From Rhizobium sp. BK313 (lineage in GTDB: Bacteria; Pseudomonadota; Alphaproteobacteria; Rhizobiales; Rhizobiaceae): 64,000 bases of DNA. The stretch is from contig NZ_JACHZQ010000002.1 of the NCBI RefSeq assembly GCF_014193655.1, forward strand, positions 739,827-803,826, in the 5' to 3' direction. Below are positions 7,328-16,263 of this stretch, piece after piece (position 1 is the stretch's first letter; each line of letters opens with the position of its first letter). A program made the position numbers and the translations under genes. The notes below the pieces were generated by a model. That model ran no database searches. It was not told the DNA's origin and saw only the letters and a list, made by a program, of their open reading frames with translations.

Positions 7328-8434
7328 ATGAAATCACATCTGAAATTCGGCGCCATCGCGCGATGGCTTCTGACGTCCGCAGCGGTCTGCGCGAGCATCG
7401 CATTACCGGCCGCGCATGCGAACGCCGGCGAGGCGAAGGGTGGCAAGCTAATCGTCGGCATCGACGAGACGGCTTCCGAATATTGGTCGGAATATCTGCA
7501 GGGCGTGAAGGACATTGGCGAGTCGCTCGGCAAGGATCCGACCGTGCTCACCAGCAACTATCAGGGCGATCAGCTGCTCGCGCAGCTCGGGGCCACCTAT
7601 TCCGCTGGCTGCAATCAGTGCGCTCTTGCCACCGATCCGTCGTCGAATGCGTTCGTCAAGGCTGTGGTCAACCGGTCGGCCAAGGCGAAGGTCCATGTCG
7701 TCACGATCTGGAATCGGCCCGAGGACATCCATCCCTGGGATACGGAATCCAAATATTGGGTCGCCCACACCTCCTTCGATGGTGTGATGTCGGGCTATTA
7801 TCAGGTCATGGCGCTTTGCAAGGCGCTGAACGGCAAGGGCAAGATCGCCGCGATCGAAGGCGTGCCGTCCACCCCACCGGCCTATCAGCGCATCGCCGGC
7901 CTGAAAAAGGGCCTAAAGGAATGCCCCGGCCTTGAGCTCGTCGACACGCAGGTCGGCGACTGGCAGGAAACCAAGGCGCAGAATATCACCCGCACCTGGC
8001 TTGCGCGCTATGGAGATCAGCTGCAGGGCATCTTCGCATCCAACGATGCCATGGGCCGCGGCGCTGTCGCCGCGCTGAAGGAAAAGGGACTGAACGGCAA
8101 GGTTCTGGTCACCGGTTCCGACGGTTCGAATATCGGGCTGGAAATGGTCAAGAACGGCGACATGCTGGCGACCGTCTGGAACGATCCCGTCCTGCAGGGC
8201 GCAGTTTCCATGTCGCTTGCCTATGCGGCCGCCGTCGGCGACATCGATGCCGAGAAGCTCACCCATGCGCAGCGCGACTTCTACATCAAGCAGGATGTCG
8301 TGACCAAGGACAATGTCGACAAGTATCTCGACCTGAAGAAGAACGCGCCGAAATACACCTACGACGAAATCAAGAAGGACTTCTGGAAGGACTCGGCAGG
8401 TCAGATTCCGGAAGGCGCAAACGAGAACAAGTAA
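7328..8434 (+). CDS. Ribose-type ABC transporter solute-binding protein
   Basis: A 368-residue protein with a Sec signal peptide (Lys/Arg-containing start, hydrophobic core LLTSAAVCASIALPAA, likely cleavage after AHANA) and a Peripla_BP_4-type sugar-binding fold. Hallmarks are GIDETASEYWSEYLQGVKD at the first strand and LQGIFASNDAMGRGAVAALK in the second lobe. The C-terminus is longer than in classical ribose-binding proteins. Two Cys residues in SAGCNQCALA could form a disulfide. It is followed at 17 bases by the permease, then ATPase and second permease: a complete importer. The ligand is probably a sugar, cyclitol or related polyol (inference). Confidence 0.93.
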   Translation: MKSHLKFGAIARWLLTSAAVCASIALPAAHANAGEAKGGKLIVGIDETASEYWSEYLQGVKDIGESLGKDPTVLTSNYQGDQLLAQLGATYSAGCNQCALATDPSSNAFVKAVVNRSAKAKVHVVTIWNRPEDIHPWDTESKYWVAHTSFDGVMSGYYQVMALCKALNGKGKIAAIEGVPSTPPAYQRIAGLKKGLKECPGLELVDTQVGDWQETKAQNITRTWLARYGDQLQGIFASNDAMGRGAVAALKEKGLNGKVLVTGSDGSNIGLEMVKNGDMLATVWNDPVLQGAVSMSLAYAAAVGDIDAEKLTHAQRDFYIKQDVVTKDNVDKYLDLKKNAPKYTYDEIKKDFWKDSAGQIPEGANENK

Positions 8435-8450
8435 TCGGAAGGAGGGGTCG

Positions 8451-9476
8451 ATGGAGGCCGCTACCAGTATGAACTCCAAAACGGTCGCTCGCTCGCTGAC
8501 GCTTTTTGGCGAGATCAGAAGCAAATCGTCATGGACCCAGTTTGCGGGCCCCGTTGTGGCGCTCATCGTGCTGTCCGTGGGCTTCCAGCTGGTCAGCGGT
8601 AGCTTCTTTACGATCGACAACCTCAAATCCGTGATAGAGGCAGCGGCGGTTCCCGCAATTCTCGCCGCTGCCATCAGCTTCGTCGTCATCATGGGATCCA
8701 TCGATCTATCGCTGGAAGGCACCATGGCGACGACGAGCATGATCGTTGCCCTTCTCGTCGCAAACGGGGTCAACGGCAACGATTACGGCATGGTCGGATT
8801 GCTGGCGGCGCTGGCCGTCGGCCTCGCCTTCGGCCTCTTCAACGCCGTCCTCAATGCGGTGCTGCAGATGCCGTCGCTGATCGTGACGCTCGGAACCTGG
8901 TTCGTCGGGCTGGGCATCGCGGCAGTCCTGTTTCCTGCCCGTGTCCCGCAGATCAACGATCCGCTCATTCTCAACCTTGCCCGCCTCCGGCTCTTCGATT
9001 TGAGCCTGGTCGTCTACATCGCGCTCGCCGTCATCGTCGTCAGCCAATTGGTCCTGAACTTCACGAGGCTCGGGCGCATGATCTACGCGATCGGCGGCGA
9101 CGAAGGCCTGCTCGTGGCTTCCGGCCTGCGTATTCGATGGGTCAAGATCGCCGCTTTCTCGATTTGCGGTTTGCTGGCCGGCATGTGCGGCGTGCTGCTG
9201 TCCGCACAGCTCAGCACCGGAAATGCGAATATCGGCAGTGGACTTCTGTTTCCGGCCATCAGCGCGGCCGTTCTTGGCGGCACTGTGCTGACGGGCGGGC
9301 GCGGCGGCGCGGTTCAATCCGCGCTCGGTGCGTTGATCCTGGAGGTGCTGAACAATGGCCTCATCCAGATCGGCGCCGGTCCCTACACCCGCCACATCAT
9401 CAGCGGCGCGGTCATCGTGATCGCCGTCGCCGCAGGCGGCTGGCATCGCCGCCGCAAACTGAGGGTCGTAAAATGA
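8451..9476 (+). CDS. Ribose-type ABC transporter permease
   Basis: A 341-residue inner-membrane protein of the BPD_transp_2 (RbsC/AraH) family, with about ten hydrophobic segments. Conserved motifs are VIMGSIDLSLEGTMA in the first half and LGGTVLTGGRGGAVQSALGA near the C-terminus. ATG 8451 follows GGAAGGAGGGG. The stop overlaps the ATPase start (ATGA), so the two are translationally coupled. A second permease of the same family lies at 11047; the importer probably uses a heterodimeric channel. Confidence 0.93.
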   Translation: MEAATSMNSKTVARSLTLFGEIRSKSSWTQFAGPVVALIVLSVGFQLVSGSFFTIDNLKSVIEAAAVPAILAAAISFVVIMGSIDLSLEGTMATTSMIVALLVANGVNGNDYGMVGLLAALAVGLAFGLFNAVLNAVLQMPSLIVTLGTWFVGLGIAAVLFPARVPQINDPLILNLARLRLFDLSLVVYIALAVIVVSQLVLNFTRLGRMIYAIGGDEGLLVASGLRIRWVKIAAFSICGLLAGMCGVLLSAQLSTGNANIGSGLLFPAISAAVLGGTVLTGGRGGAVQSALGALILEVLNNGLIQIGAGPYTRHIISGAVIVIAVAAGGWHRRRKLRVVK

Positions 9477-10990
9477 CAGGCTCGCTCGTTCTCAAAGGTG
9501 TCCGCAAGACCTACGGCAGCGTCGTCGCACTCGAAGGCATCGATTTGGAAATTCCCGCGGGCCAGGTGCTCGGGCTGATCGGCCAAAACGGCTCAGGCAA
9601 GTCCACACTGCTGAAGATATTGGCGGGGCTGGCGGCGCCGGATCAAGGTGAGATCATTCTCGACGGGCAGCCGATCGTCCTGGATTCGGCCGCGACAGCT
9701 AGTCGCTACGGCATCGGCATGGTGCATCAGGAGCAGTCCCTGATCCCCAACCTGACCGTTGCGGAAAATATCTTCCTGGATAAGCCGCACCCTGCCAAGA
9801 GAAACGGCCTCTACCGATGGGGCGCTCTGAACAGGGCCGCACAGGCGCAGCTGCATAAGATCTCGGTCGAGTTGCCGACCCGCGCGCTTGTCGAGGATTT
9901 GCGGTTTGCCGAGCGCCAGCAGGTCGAACTTGCCAAGGTTCTGGCGATCGAGGAACTCGTCGACAGACCGCCGATCATCCTGTTCGACGAGCCGACCTCG
10001 GTTTTGACGCCGGATGAGATCAAGCTTCTCTTCAAGCAGATCAACAGATTGCGCGGCAACGCGACGATCGTCTTCGTGTCGCACCGTCTGGAAGAGGTCT
10101 TGGAAATCAGCGACCGCATCGTCGTCATGACCGACGGCCGCAAGGTGGCCGAGAGAGACAGCGGTTCGGTTGACCGCAATGAACTCTATGAACTGATGGT
10201 CGGTCGGCAGCGGGTTACCGATGCCAGATCGGATCGGAAGCCCGCAGGGCAGGCCTCGACGCCGGTTCTCAAGATCGAGCGGCTGAGCAGCGGCCAGCAT
10301 TTTCGCAACGTCAACTTCGAACTTCGGCGCGGCGAAATCCTCGGCATCGCCGGCGTGCTCGGCTCCGGGGCCGAGGAAGTTTGCCGGGCAGTCTTTGGCG
10401 CCGAACGCGTCGATGCGGGAAAGATCGCGATCGAGGGCAGGGCGGCAAATCCGGCCAGCCCGCGAATAGCGGTTCGGCAGGGTATCGGATATCTTCCGGC
10501 CGACCGCCGCGCGGAGGGGATGCTTCCGAGCCGATCGCTGTTCGAGAATGCCGTTCTCACATTCGGGCTGGACTACGGCTGGCGCTCCCTCGTTTTGCGG
10601 CGCGGCAAGGAACGGCCGGTTGCACTCGAATGGATGAAGCGTCTAAAGGTGAAGATGCACACGCCCTATGCGCCCATCTCCAGCCTCAGCGGCGGCAACC
10701 AGCAGAAGACTGTACTTGCGAAATGGCTGATGGCCAGGAAACTCAAGGTCCTCCTGCTCGACCATCCCAGCCGCGGGCTGGATCCCGGCGCGCGGGATGA
10801 TCTCTTCACCGTCATCCGGGAACAGGCCGACAAAGGCCTGTCGATCGTCTTCGTTGGCGACACGATCTCCGAGTTGTTGGAGCTTTCCGACCGGATCGTC
10901 GTGATGCGGGACGGCGAGATTACCGCCCGTTTCGACCTGACGGTTGGAGCAATGCCGAAGGAAGAGGAAGTCGTTGCGGCCATGGTCTGA
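9473..10990 (+). CDS. Ribose-type ABC transporter ATP-binding protein (double NBD)
   Basis: A 505-residue RbsA/MglA-type protein with two nucleotide-binding domains. Domain 1 has Walker A GQNGSGKST (about residue 36), Walker B IILFDEPTS and a switch His in VFVSHRLEE, but its signature region reads LRFAERQQVELAKVLA rather than LSGGQ. Domain 2 has a degenerate Walker A (GVLGSGAEE), a clean signature LSGGNQQKTVLAKWL, and Walker B LLLDHPSRG, with His where the catalytic Glu normally sits. Degenerate second Walker A is usual in the family; the missing Glu is less so. The ATG overlaps the permease stop. Confidence 0.92.
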   Translation: MTGSLVLKGVRKTYGSVVALEGIDLEIPAGQVLGLIGQNGSGKSTLLKILAGLAAPDQGEIILDGQPIVLDSAATASRYGIGMVHQEQSLIPNLTVAENIFLDKPHPAKRNGLYRWGALNRAAQAQLHKISVELPTRALVEDLRFAERQQVELAKVLAIEELVDRPPIILFDEPTSVLTPDEIKLLFKQINRLRGNATIVFVSHRLEEVLEISDRIVVMTDGRKVAERDSGSVDRNELYELMVGRQRVTDARSDRKPAGQASTPVLKIERLSSGQHFRNVNFELRRGEILGIAGVLGSGAEEVCRAVFGAERVDAGKIAIEGRAANPASPRIAVRQGIGYLPADRRAEGMLPSRSLFENAVLTFGLDYGWRSLVLRRGKERPVALEWMKRLKVKMHTPYAPISSLSGGNQQKTVLAKWLMARKLKVLLLDHPSRGLDPGARDDLFTVIREQADKGLSIVFVGDTISELLELSDRIVVMRDGEITARFDLTVGAMPKEEEVVAAMV

Positions 10991-11046
10991 CGTGGTTTGG
11001 CCAGGCTTCGCTTCGAAGCTGAATTTGGAATAAGGGAAGAACGACC

Positions 11047-12027
11047 ATGGGTAATGCACTGGACAGCACATTGATCGCCGCTCTTCGGGGACGCCGATCG
11101 ACCCTGTTGCGAGGGCTTGGCCCCTTGGCGGTTCTGATCGCGCTCGTGGCGATCAGCGCCATCATCGCGCCGGGCGTAGTGGAGGTGGACTCCCTCGTCA
11201 GCTTCTTGTCTGATGCCGCGCCGATCATCGCGCTGGTCATCGGCGGTACGCTCCCCATTCTGGCAGGCAGCATCGATCTGTCGGTCGCCGGCGTGGCGTC
11301 GCTGACCGGGGTGCTCGTCGTCGCCCTCAATCCGATTTTCGGCCCGTGGACGTCCATCGTCGTCATCCTCATCGCGATGGCGTTCGGCGCGACGCAGGGT
11401 CTGCTGCACTCATGGCTGCAACTGCCGTCCTTCATCGTCACGCTCGGCACGCTGAGCATGCTTTCGGGTCTCGCTCTGTTGCTGTCGAATGCGACTGCGG
11501 AACCCATTCCGGACAATGATCTCTTCGTGACCTATCTCTCCGACAGCACCGGCGATATCCCAAATACGGTCATAGCACTTATCGTCATCATCGCGGTGCT
11601 GGGACTATTGCTTCGCTATCTTCGTCTCGGGCGAGATATCTATGCGCTCGGCACCGGCGAGCGGGCCGCGATCATGTCTGCCGTGAACGTCGTCGCCGTG
11701 CGGACGATCATTTTTGCGATTTCGGCCGGCTGTGCCGCGATCGCAGGCCTCTTCCTGATCTCGATAACGACGTTCAGCTCGCCGACGCTTGCCGGCAATT
11801 TGCTGCTGCTCTCCATCGTGGGCGTGGTCTTAGGCGGCACGGCGATTTCGGGCGGTGTCGGCGGACTGTTTCCCGCGGTCGTGGGCGGCCTGATCACGTC
11901 ATGGCTGCGCATTGTGACGGTTATCATCGGCGTCCAGCCGACGGCCCAGAATATCGTCTTCGGCTTGACGGCATTGGTAGCGGTCGCTCTGACCACGGAC
12001 CGAAGCAAGCTCGGTATCATCAAGTGA
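11047..12027 (+). CDS. Ribose-type ABC transporter permease, second subunit
   Basis: A 326-residue BPD_transp_2 permease, predicted polytopic in the inner membrane. It shares motifs with the permease at 8451: ILAGSIDLSVAGVASLTG in the first half and VLGGTAISGGVGGLFPAVVGG near the end. A GGAA-rich stretch precedes ATG 11047. It ends the operon that begins with the solute-binding gene at 7328, and a strong hairpin follows at 12032. The SBP-permease-ATPase-permease order suggests a heterodimeric membrane channel. Confidence 0.93.
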   Translation: MGNALDSTLIAALRGRRSTLLRGLGPLAVLIALVAISAIIAPGVVEVDSLVSFLSDAAPIIALVIGGTLPILAGSIDLSVAGVASLTGVLVVALNPIFGPWTSIVVILIAMAFGATQGLLHSWLQLPSFIVTLGTLSMLSGLALLLSNATAEPIPDNDLFVTYLSDSTGDIPNTVIALIVIIAVLGLLLRYLRLGRDIYALGTGERAAIMSAVNVVAVRTIIFAISAGCAAIAGLFLISITTFSSPTLAGNLLLLSIVGVVLGGTAISGGVGGLFPAVVGGLITSWLRIVTVIIGVQPTAQNIVFGLTALVAVALTTDRSKLGIIK

Positions 12028-12031
12028 GTTC

Positions 12032-12065
12032 CCCCGGCTACGCCGACCGATCGGCGTAGCCGGGG
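12032..12065 (+). terminator. Perfect hairpin ending the ABC operon
   Basis: A 15-bp perfect stem (12032-12046 against 12051-12065) with a 4-base loop begins four bases after the permease stop. Its left arm is CCCCGGCTACGCCGA. There is no T-tract, so it may need Rho, or may protect the 3' end of the message. Confidence 0.7.
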
Positions 12066-12167
12066 CCGAATGCGAGAGAGCGGCGGTTCGACTGAACTGC
12101 CGCTTCGGAACAGTTCCAGCAAAAGTGTAACGCGGTTTTGCGTCCGGAAGCGCTCAATCCATCTCCG

Positions 12168-13889
12168 CTAAACCACGCTCTGCCTCGCCCACGTCTTATG
12201 AGCGGATTTCAGGCTGGCCTCGATCTGTGCGGCTGCGTGCTCCAGGGCTAGCCTCGGCGATTTATTACCAAGCAGCGCGTCATGGATGTCCTCGCCAAGA
12301 ACCTTCTCGATCGTCGTATATTGCGGGATCTTAGGGCGCTGCCAGGTGTGCAGCAGGTTCTTCTTCGCCAGCTGGTCCACGAAGCGGACGATCGGGGAGC
12401 TTGCGGCAGCTTCCGGATCGGCGCTGACCGAAAAGCGCGGAGCGACCGGAAATCCGTTCTTCACATGCGCCTTCATTGCTTCCCTGGAAGCCATCCATGC
12501 GATCGCGTCCGCCGCCAGCTCTACTCTTTCCTCTGGCAGATTGGTCGGAATACAGAAAAGAAAGCCGCCGATCGGAGAGGCGCGGGTGCCGCCGGGGCCG
12601 TATGGCTGCGGCAGATATTCGACTCGCCGCTTCACGACCGACTGGACGTCATATTCGAAGCGGGCCGCGCGCATCGTCCAGAAATAGCCCAAGCTCGCTT
12701 TTCCCTTCAGGAAGACTTCCAGGGTTTGATCCCAGGCCATCTCCAGAATCCTTGGCGGCGAAATTTCCATCAGCCTGCGCATGTACTCGAGGGCGCCGAA
12801 ACCGGCATCCGACAAGATAGTGCAACTCAATTCTTCCAGGTTTGCGCCTTCGAGCGTGAAGCCGGAACGCGTCTTGCGCAGGGAGATCGCCGGCTGCCCG
12901 CAGGCGCCCATGAAGAATAGAAAGCTCGACGCGATCGGCATGCCCCGCGCGCCATCCCAGACGGCTCCGAACATGCCTTCGTCCGGAGCATGAAACTTGC
13001 GACCGGCGCTGATGACATCATCGAAAGTCTTGGGAAAGGAGAGGCCCGCATCGGAAAAAAGATCCCTCCGCGCCGCCAGAAGTTCGACGGTACAGTAGCC
13101 CGGAACGCCGTAGTCCCTTCCTTCCCAGGTTGCCGATGACCAGATGGATGGGTGGAAATCGAGCGGATTGATGCCGGTCTTCTGAATATACTGATCGATC
13201 GGCCGAATTACGCCGCTCTCCGCGAATTCCCCGAGCCATGGCATGTTGATGGCGATGACGTCATAGTCGGACAGTGGTTTTGCGCCGTTTTCGCGCGCGC
13301 GCCGATAGAGATCGGGAAGCGGCAAAAGGTCGAAGTTCTTACGCGACGCGAGGTTGTTGCGGAAGTCGGCCCACATGTTCCGCATTGCGGAGAAGTAGTT
13401 ATCGTCGTTCAAGAGGAAGCGAAGCTCGATCTGCGATTCGGCACGCTTCTGGACAAGCCTCATCGGCGGAATGATCTGCGAACCGAGAGGCGTACCGCCG
13501 AAATAATACTCGTCTTCCTCCTCGCCGGCACGCAGCCCCAAGGTCTGCGCGAGGAGCGATTTCGTCTTGCGGGCATAGGTTTCGAACGAACGAAGCAACT
13601 GCTCGCTCGGCTGCAGCGCGAAGCTCTTGCCAGTCGAACCCTTGGCGACCTTGAGAATATAGCCGCTATCGATGAGACGGTTGATCAGTCTCATCGAGGT
13701 CGCATAAGGGAGACCGGATTCCTGTCCGAGCGTCGAGATCGAGACAGTCTGGCTTAGTATATGCGATTTGATCAAGAAGGTGACGATCAGCCAAATCGCA
13801 TCGTCATCGGCGGCTGCGACCACCTCCCTGAATGGGCGGCGCGTTTTCTCGATGAAATCGATGACGCGCAGCATTTCATATTCGTTCAC
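12168..13889 (-). CDS. One-component regulator: HTH domain fused to a MalE-type solute-binding domain
   Basis: This 573-residue protein has no signal peptide. The N-terminus (about residues 25-120) looks like a winged helix-turn-helix of IclR/MarR type, with ILSQTVSISTLGQESGLPYA and then TSMRLINRLIDSGYILKV. From about residue 135 the rest resembles an extracellular solute-binding protein of family 1: IELRFLLNDDN, DYDVIAINMPWLGEFAESG, PSIWSSATWEGRDYGVPGYC, SLGYFWTMRA and FLFCIPTNLP. A cytoplasmic sensor that binds the imported substrate or an intermediate and controls transcription is the natural reading. The known precedent of this layout is SgrR of E. coli, which carries a family 5 domain instead. 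It may bind the ATCC-N5-GGAT palindromes (inference). Confidence 0.8.
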   Translation of the reverse strand: MNEYEMLRVIDFIEKTRRPFREVVAAADDDAIWLIVTFLIKSHILSQTVSISTLGQESGLPYATSMRLINRLIDSGYILKVAKGSTGKSFALQPSEQLLRSFETYARKTKSLLAQTLGLRAGEEEDEYYFGGTPLGSQIIPPMRLVQKRAESQIELRFLLNDDNYFSAMRNMWADFRNNLASRKNFDLLPLPDLYRRARENGAKPLSDYDVIAINMPWLGEFAESGVIRPIDQYIQKTGINPLDFHPSIWSSATWEGRDYGVPGYCTVELLAARRDLFSDAGLSFPKTFDDVISAGRKFHAPDEGMFGAVWDGARGMPIASSFLFFMGACGQPAISLRKTRSGFTLEGANLEELSCTILSDAGFGALEYMRRLMEISPPRILEMAWDQTLEVFLKGKASLGYFWTMRAARFEYDVQSVVKRRVEYLPQPYGPGGTRASPIGGFLFCIPTNLPEERVELAADAIAWMASREAMKAHVKNGFPVAPRFSVSADPEAAASSPIVRFVDQLAKKNLLHTWQRPKIPQYTTIEKVLGEDIHDALLGNKSPRLALEHAAAQIEASLKSAHKTWARQSVV

Positions 13890-13957
13890 GTCGGCCTCCC
13901 AACCGTCGCGCTGTGGACGATCAGACTAGCTGGCAAATTTTCCTTTCGCCAGCCCGC

Positions 13958-14884
13958 TCAGATGGCTTTTAGCGTCTCTGGTGCGGCGGTCTTGTCTCGG
14001 GTCATCCCCGCCAGCCGCTCGTACTGTTCGAAAAGAACGAAGAAGTCCTTCTCGGCAAGCCCGTCGGCGAATGCTGCTTCGTATTGCTGCCGGATCATGG
14101 AAGCGAGATACATCGGCACGTGATCGGATTTCGCCGCGCCCAGGATAAGATCGAAATCCTTCATCATCTGCGACACGGAGAACGCCGGATCGAAATTGCG
14201 GCTGACCAGGAGATCGCGCTTGTAAGCAATCAGCGGTGAGGCGACCGCGCTTTCGCAGATGACGTTGAGCATGGTCTCGACCGAGAGGTTTCCCTTCAGT
14301 CCGAGCGTCAGCGCTTCTCCGAGCAGGGCAGCCGTCGCCCCCACCAGCGCATTCAGCACCAGCTTAAGATAGCGCGCTTCCTCGCCATCGCCGAGATAGA
14401 ATCGCTTGGACGAGAAACTCGCGAGGATGGGCTCGATCTTGCGATAGGCCGCCTCCGGCCCGGAGACCATGACGGAAAGCATGCCGGATGATGCGGTGAT
14501 GGTGCTTCCTGATACGGGTGCGCGCAAATAGGCCACGCCCTTGCGCCCCAGAGCCTCGGCGATTTCAGCGGAGATTTCCGGGGAAACGGTGCTCATCTCG
14601 ACCAGAATTTGGCCGGGTTTCAAAAGATCGACGAGGGCGGATGGCGCCAATGTCAGCTGGCGCAGAACGGCATCGTTCGGGATGGTGAGCATCACCACGT
14701 CCGACGCCTCGACGAGATCTTCAAGCGCGTGCGCCACATTCGCGCCCTGGGCGACGACGGAAGCACGGTTTTCGGGAAGAGGCTCGTAGACGGACAGAGG
14801 ATATCCGTTTTCAAGGACGCGCCTGCTCATCGGGGCGCCCATCTTTCCGATCCCGGCCCAGCCCACTCTCAACGTCTCAGTCAT
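13958..14884 (-). CDS. 3-hydroxyisobutyrate dehydrogenase-family NAD(P)-dependent oxidoreductase
   Basis: A 308-residue beta-hydroxyacid dehydrogenase. The Rossmann segment VGWAGIGKMGAPMSRRVLENG starts near residue 6, with the GxGxMG motif. The substrate-binding motif is APVSGSTITASSG (about residue 120), and the catalytic Lys lies in ARYLKLVLNALVG. The family includes 3-hydroxyisobutyrate, tartronate-semialdehyde and glyoxylate reductases. ATG 14884 follows GGAAGGAAGG; an in-frame TTG two codons upstream is less likely. It is on the minus strand upstream of the HTH-SBP regulator gene and diverges from the SDR cluster at 15465. An operator copy lies in the divergent region. Confidence 0.9.
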   Translation of the reverse strand: MTETLRVGWAGIGKMGAPMSRRVLENGYPLSVYEPLPENRASVVAQGANVAHALEDLVEASDVVMLTIPNDAVLRQLTLAPSALVDLLKPGQILVEMSTVSPEISAEIAEALGRKGVAYLRAPVSGSTITASSGMLSVMVSGPEAAYRKIEPILASFSSKRFYLGDGEEARYLKLVLNALVGATAALLGEALTLGLKGNLSVETMLNVICESAVASPLIAYKRDLLVSRNFDPAFSVSQMMKDFDLILGAAKSDHVPMYLASMIRQQYEAAFADGLAEKDFFVLFEQYERLAGMTRDKTAAPETLKAI

Positions 14885-15049
14885 GCACAACCTTCCTTCC
14901 CTGGCGGCGATCGCTGGCCAGAAATATTCAATGCCGCTTTTTCACGGAGGAGCGCATGAACTGAAATAAGTTCCACGTTCGGCGCAAGTGCCGCTTCCTC
15001 CCAGTAGAAATCTTAGCGTCTGAATCAGATCGATTGCTTCACCGAAAAT

Positions 15050-15066
15050 ATCCATTTCGGATAATT
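15050..15066. promoter_or_regulatory. Palindromic operator, copy 2
   Basis: ATCCATTTCGGATAATT sits in the 580-base divergent gap between the genes at 14884 (minus) and 15465 (plus). It matches copies at 2272 and 23709 in both arms and the AATT tail, while the central five bases differ. That pattern is expected for a protein-binding dyad. Confidence 0.6.
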
Positions 15067-15240
15067 AAAGGTTTGTCGAAGCACATGTTCATCCTCTAGC
15101 TTTGTTTTCGGATCGCACGGCGGTTCCTGTGGGAGGAATAAAAGCCGTCAACAAAATATAAATGCTGCGGATGCGAAGTGTCTCCGCAAGCGATACTTTG
15201 TTGCCAGCGATTTAATCATTTCATCGGAGGAGGAATTGAA

Positions 15241-15453
15241 ATGAGATGTAAGGCGATCGGCGGCAGCAAACCCTTGGCGCAGTTATCGCTCGGACAGCAT
15301 TCGACCGCTGCGTCCGCAGCGCTGGTGACGCCCGCAACTCCTCGTCATCTACCGAATGAATTGCGCCGCTCGTGCCGCGTCGCTGGGCTCGATCTTCCTG
15401 CGTCACGGGGCGTGGGCTTGGGCCTGCATGCCCGCGCAACGCTCGTTCAATAA
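15241..15453 (+). CDS. Short ORF with strong ribosome binding site, unknown
   Basis: A 70-codon ORF starts at ATG 15241 directly after an excellent Shine-Dalgarno (GGAGGAGGA, 15225-15233) and ends 11 bases before the SDR gene. The peptide begins MRCKAIGGSKPLAQLS and resembles no family I know. It is rich in Ala, Arg and Leu, as expected for non-selected frames in GC-rich DNA. It could be a leader peptide, or the start signals of a former gene joined to unrelated sequence by deletion. Confidence 0.3.
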   Translation: MRCKAIGGSKPLAQLSLGQHSTAASAALVTPATPRHLPNELRRSCRVAGLDLPASRGVGLGLHARATLVQ

Positions 15454-15464
15454 GAGAAAATGCC

Positions 15465-16253
15465 ATGAGTGGGTTGGTCAACAACAAGGTTGTCATTGTT
15501 ACCGGAGCAGCGCGCGGCATCGGCGCCGGCATTGCCGCGGACCTTGCCGAAAAAGGCGCACATGTCGTCATCGCCGACCTGAATGCCGACGCCGCGCGGC
15601 AGACGGCGTCGAAAATTTCCTCGGGCGGCAACAACGCGATCGCGGTTACCGTAGACGTTTCCAGCCGTGCGAGCGTCAAGGCCCTGATCGACGAGACAGT
15701 ATCCCGCTTCGGCCGGCTGGACGTCATGTTCAACAATGCCGGCATCAGCCAGACCTGCCCATTTCTCGAGGTCACGGAAGAGGACTTCGACCGGATTATG
15801 AAGATCAACGGCCTTGGCGTTCTGATCGGAACCCAGGAGGCTGCAAAGCAAATGATCGCGCAGGGCCATGGCGGCAAGATCATCAATACCGCCTCGGTGG
15901 CGGGCAAACAGGGTTATCCGCTGTTTGCGCATTATTGTGCCTCCAAGTTCGCTGTCGTTGCGATCACCCAGGCAGCAGCCCGTGCACTCGCCGAGCACAA
16001 GATCACCGTCAACTGCTTCGGGCCAGGCGTCGTGAAGACGGAGCTTTGGGAGCAACTTGACCGCGAATTCATGGAACGAGGGCTGACGGAAAAGCCGGAA
16101 CAGGCGATCAACGAGTTCTCGCAATCAATCCTGCTCGGCCGTGTCTCGTTACCGAAGGACATTGCGGGCGTCACCACGTTCCTGGCATCCGATGCGTCGG
16201 ACTATGTCACAGGCCAGACCGTCATGGTCGATGGCGGCATGGTGCTGATCTGA
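15465..16253 (+). CDS. SDR family NAD(P)-dependent oxidoreductase
   Basis: A 262-residue classical SDR with TGAARGIGAG at about residue 14, DVMFNNAGISQ, the catalytic HYCASK motif at about residue 158 and a C-terminus YVTGQTVMVDGGMVLI. It resembles the 2,3-butanediol/acetoin reductase type (meso-diol dehydrogenases). The start is ATG 15465, chosen because LVNNKVVIVTGAARG is the standard N-terminus; the longer upstream reading frame is GC-rich noise. It opens an operon of at least eight genes running to 23637. A vicinal diol or cyclitol as substrate is inference. Confidence 0.92.
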   Translation: MSGLVNNKVVIVTGAARGIGAGIAADLAEKGAHVVIADLNADAARQTASKISSGGNNAIAVTVDVSSRASVKALIDETVSRFGRLDVMFNNAGISQTCPFLEVTEEDFDRIMKINGLGVLIGTQEAAKQMIAQGHGGKIINTASVAGKQGYPLFAHYCASKFAVVAITQAAARALAEHKITVNCFGPGVVKTELWEQLDREFMERGLTEKPEQAINEFSQSILLGRVSLPKDIAGVTTFLASDASDYVTGQTVMVDGGMVLI

Positions 16254-16263
16254 GGAGGACGCC

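Noticed and set aside
8706..9446. A 246-codon minus-strand frame
   Set aside because: Asp/Arg/Gln-rich antisense of a clear permease gene; no domain or start signal.
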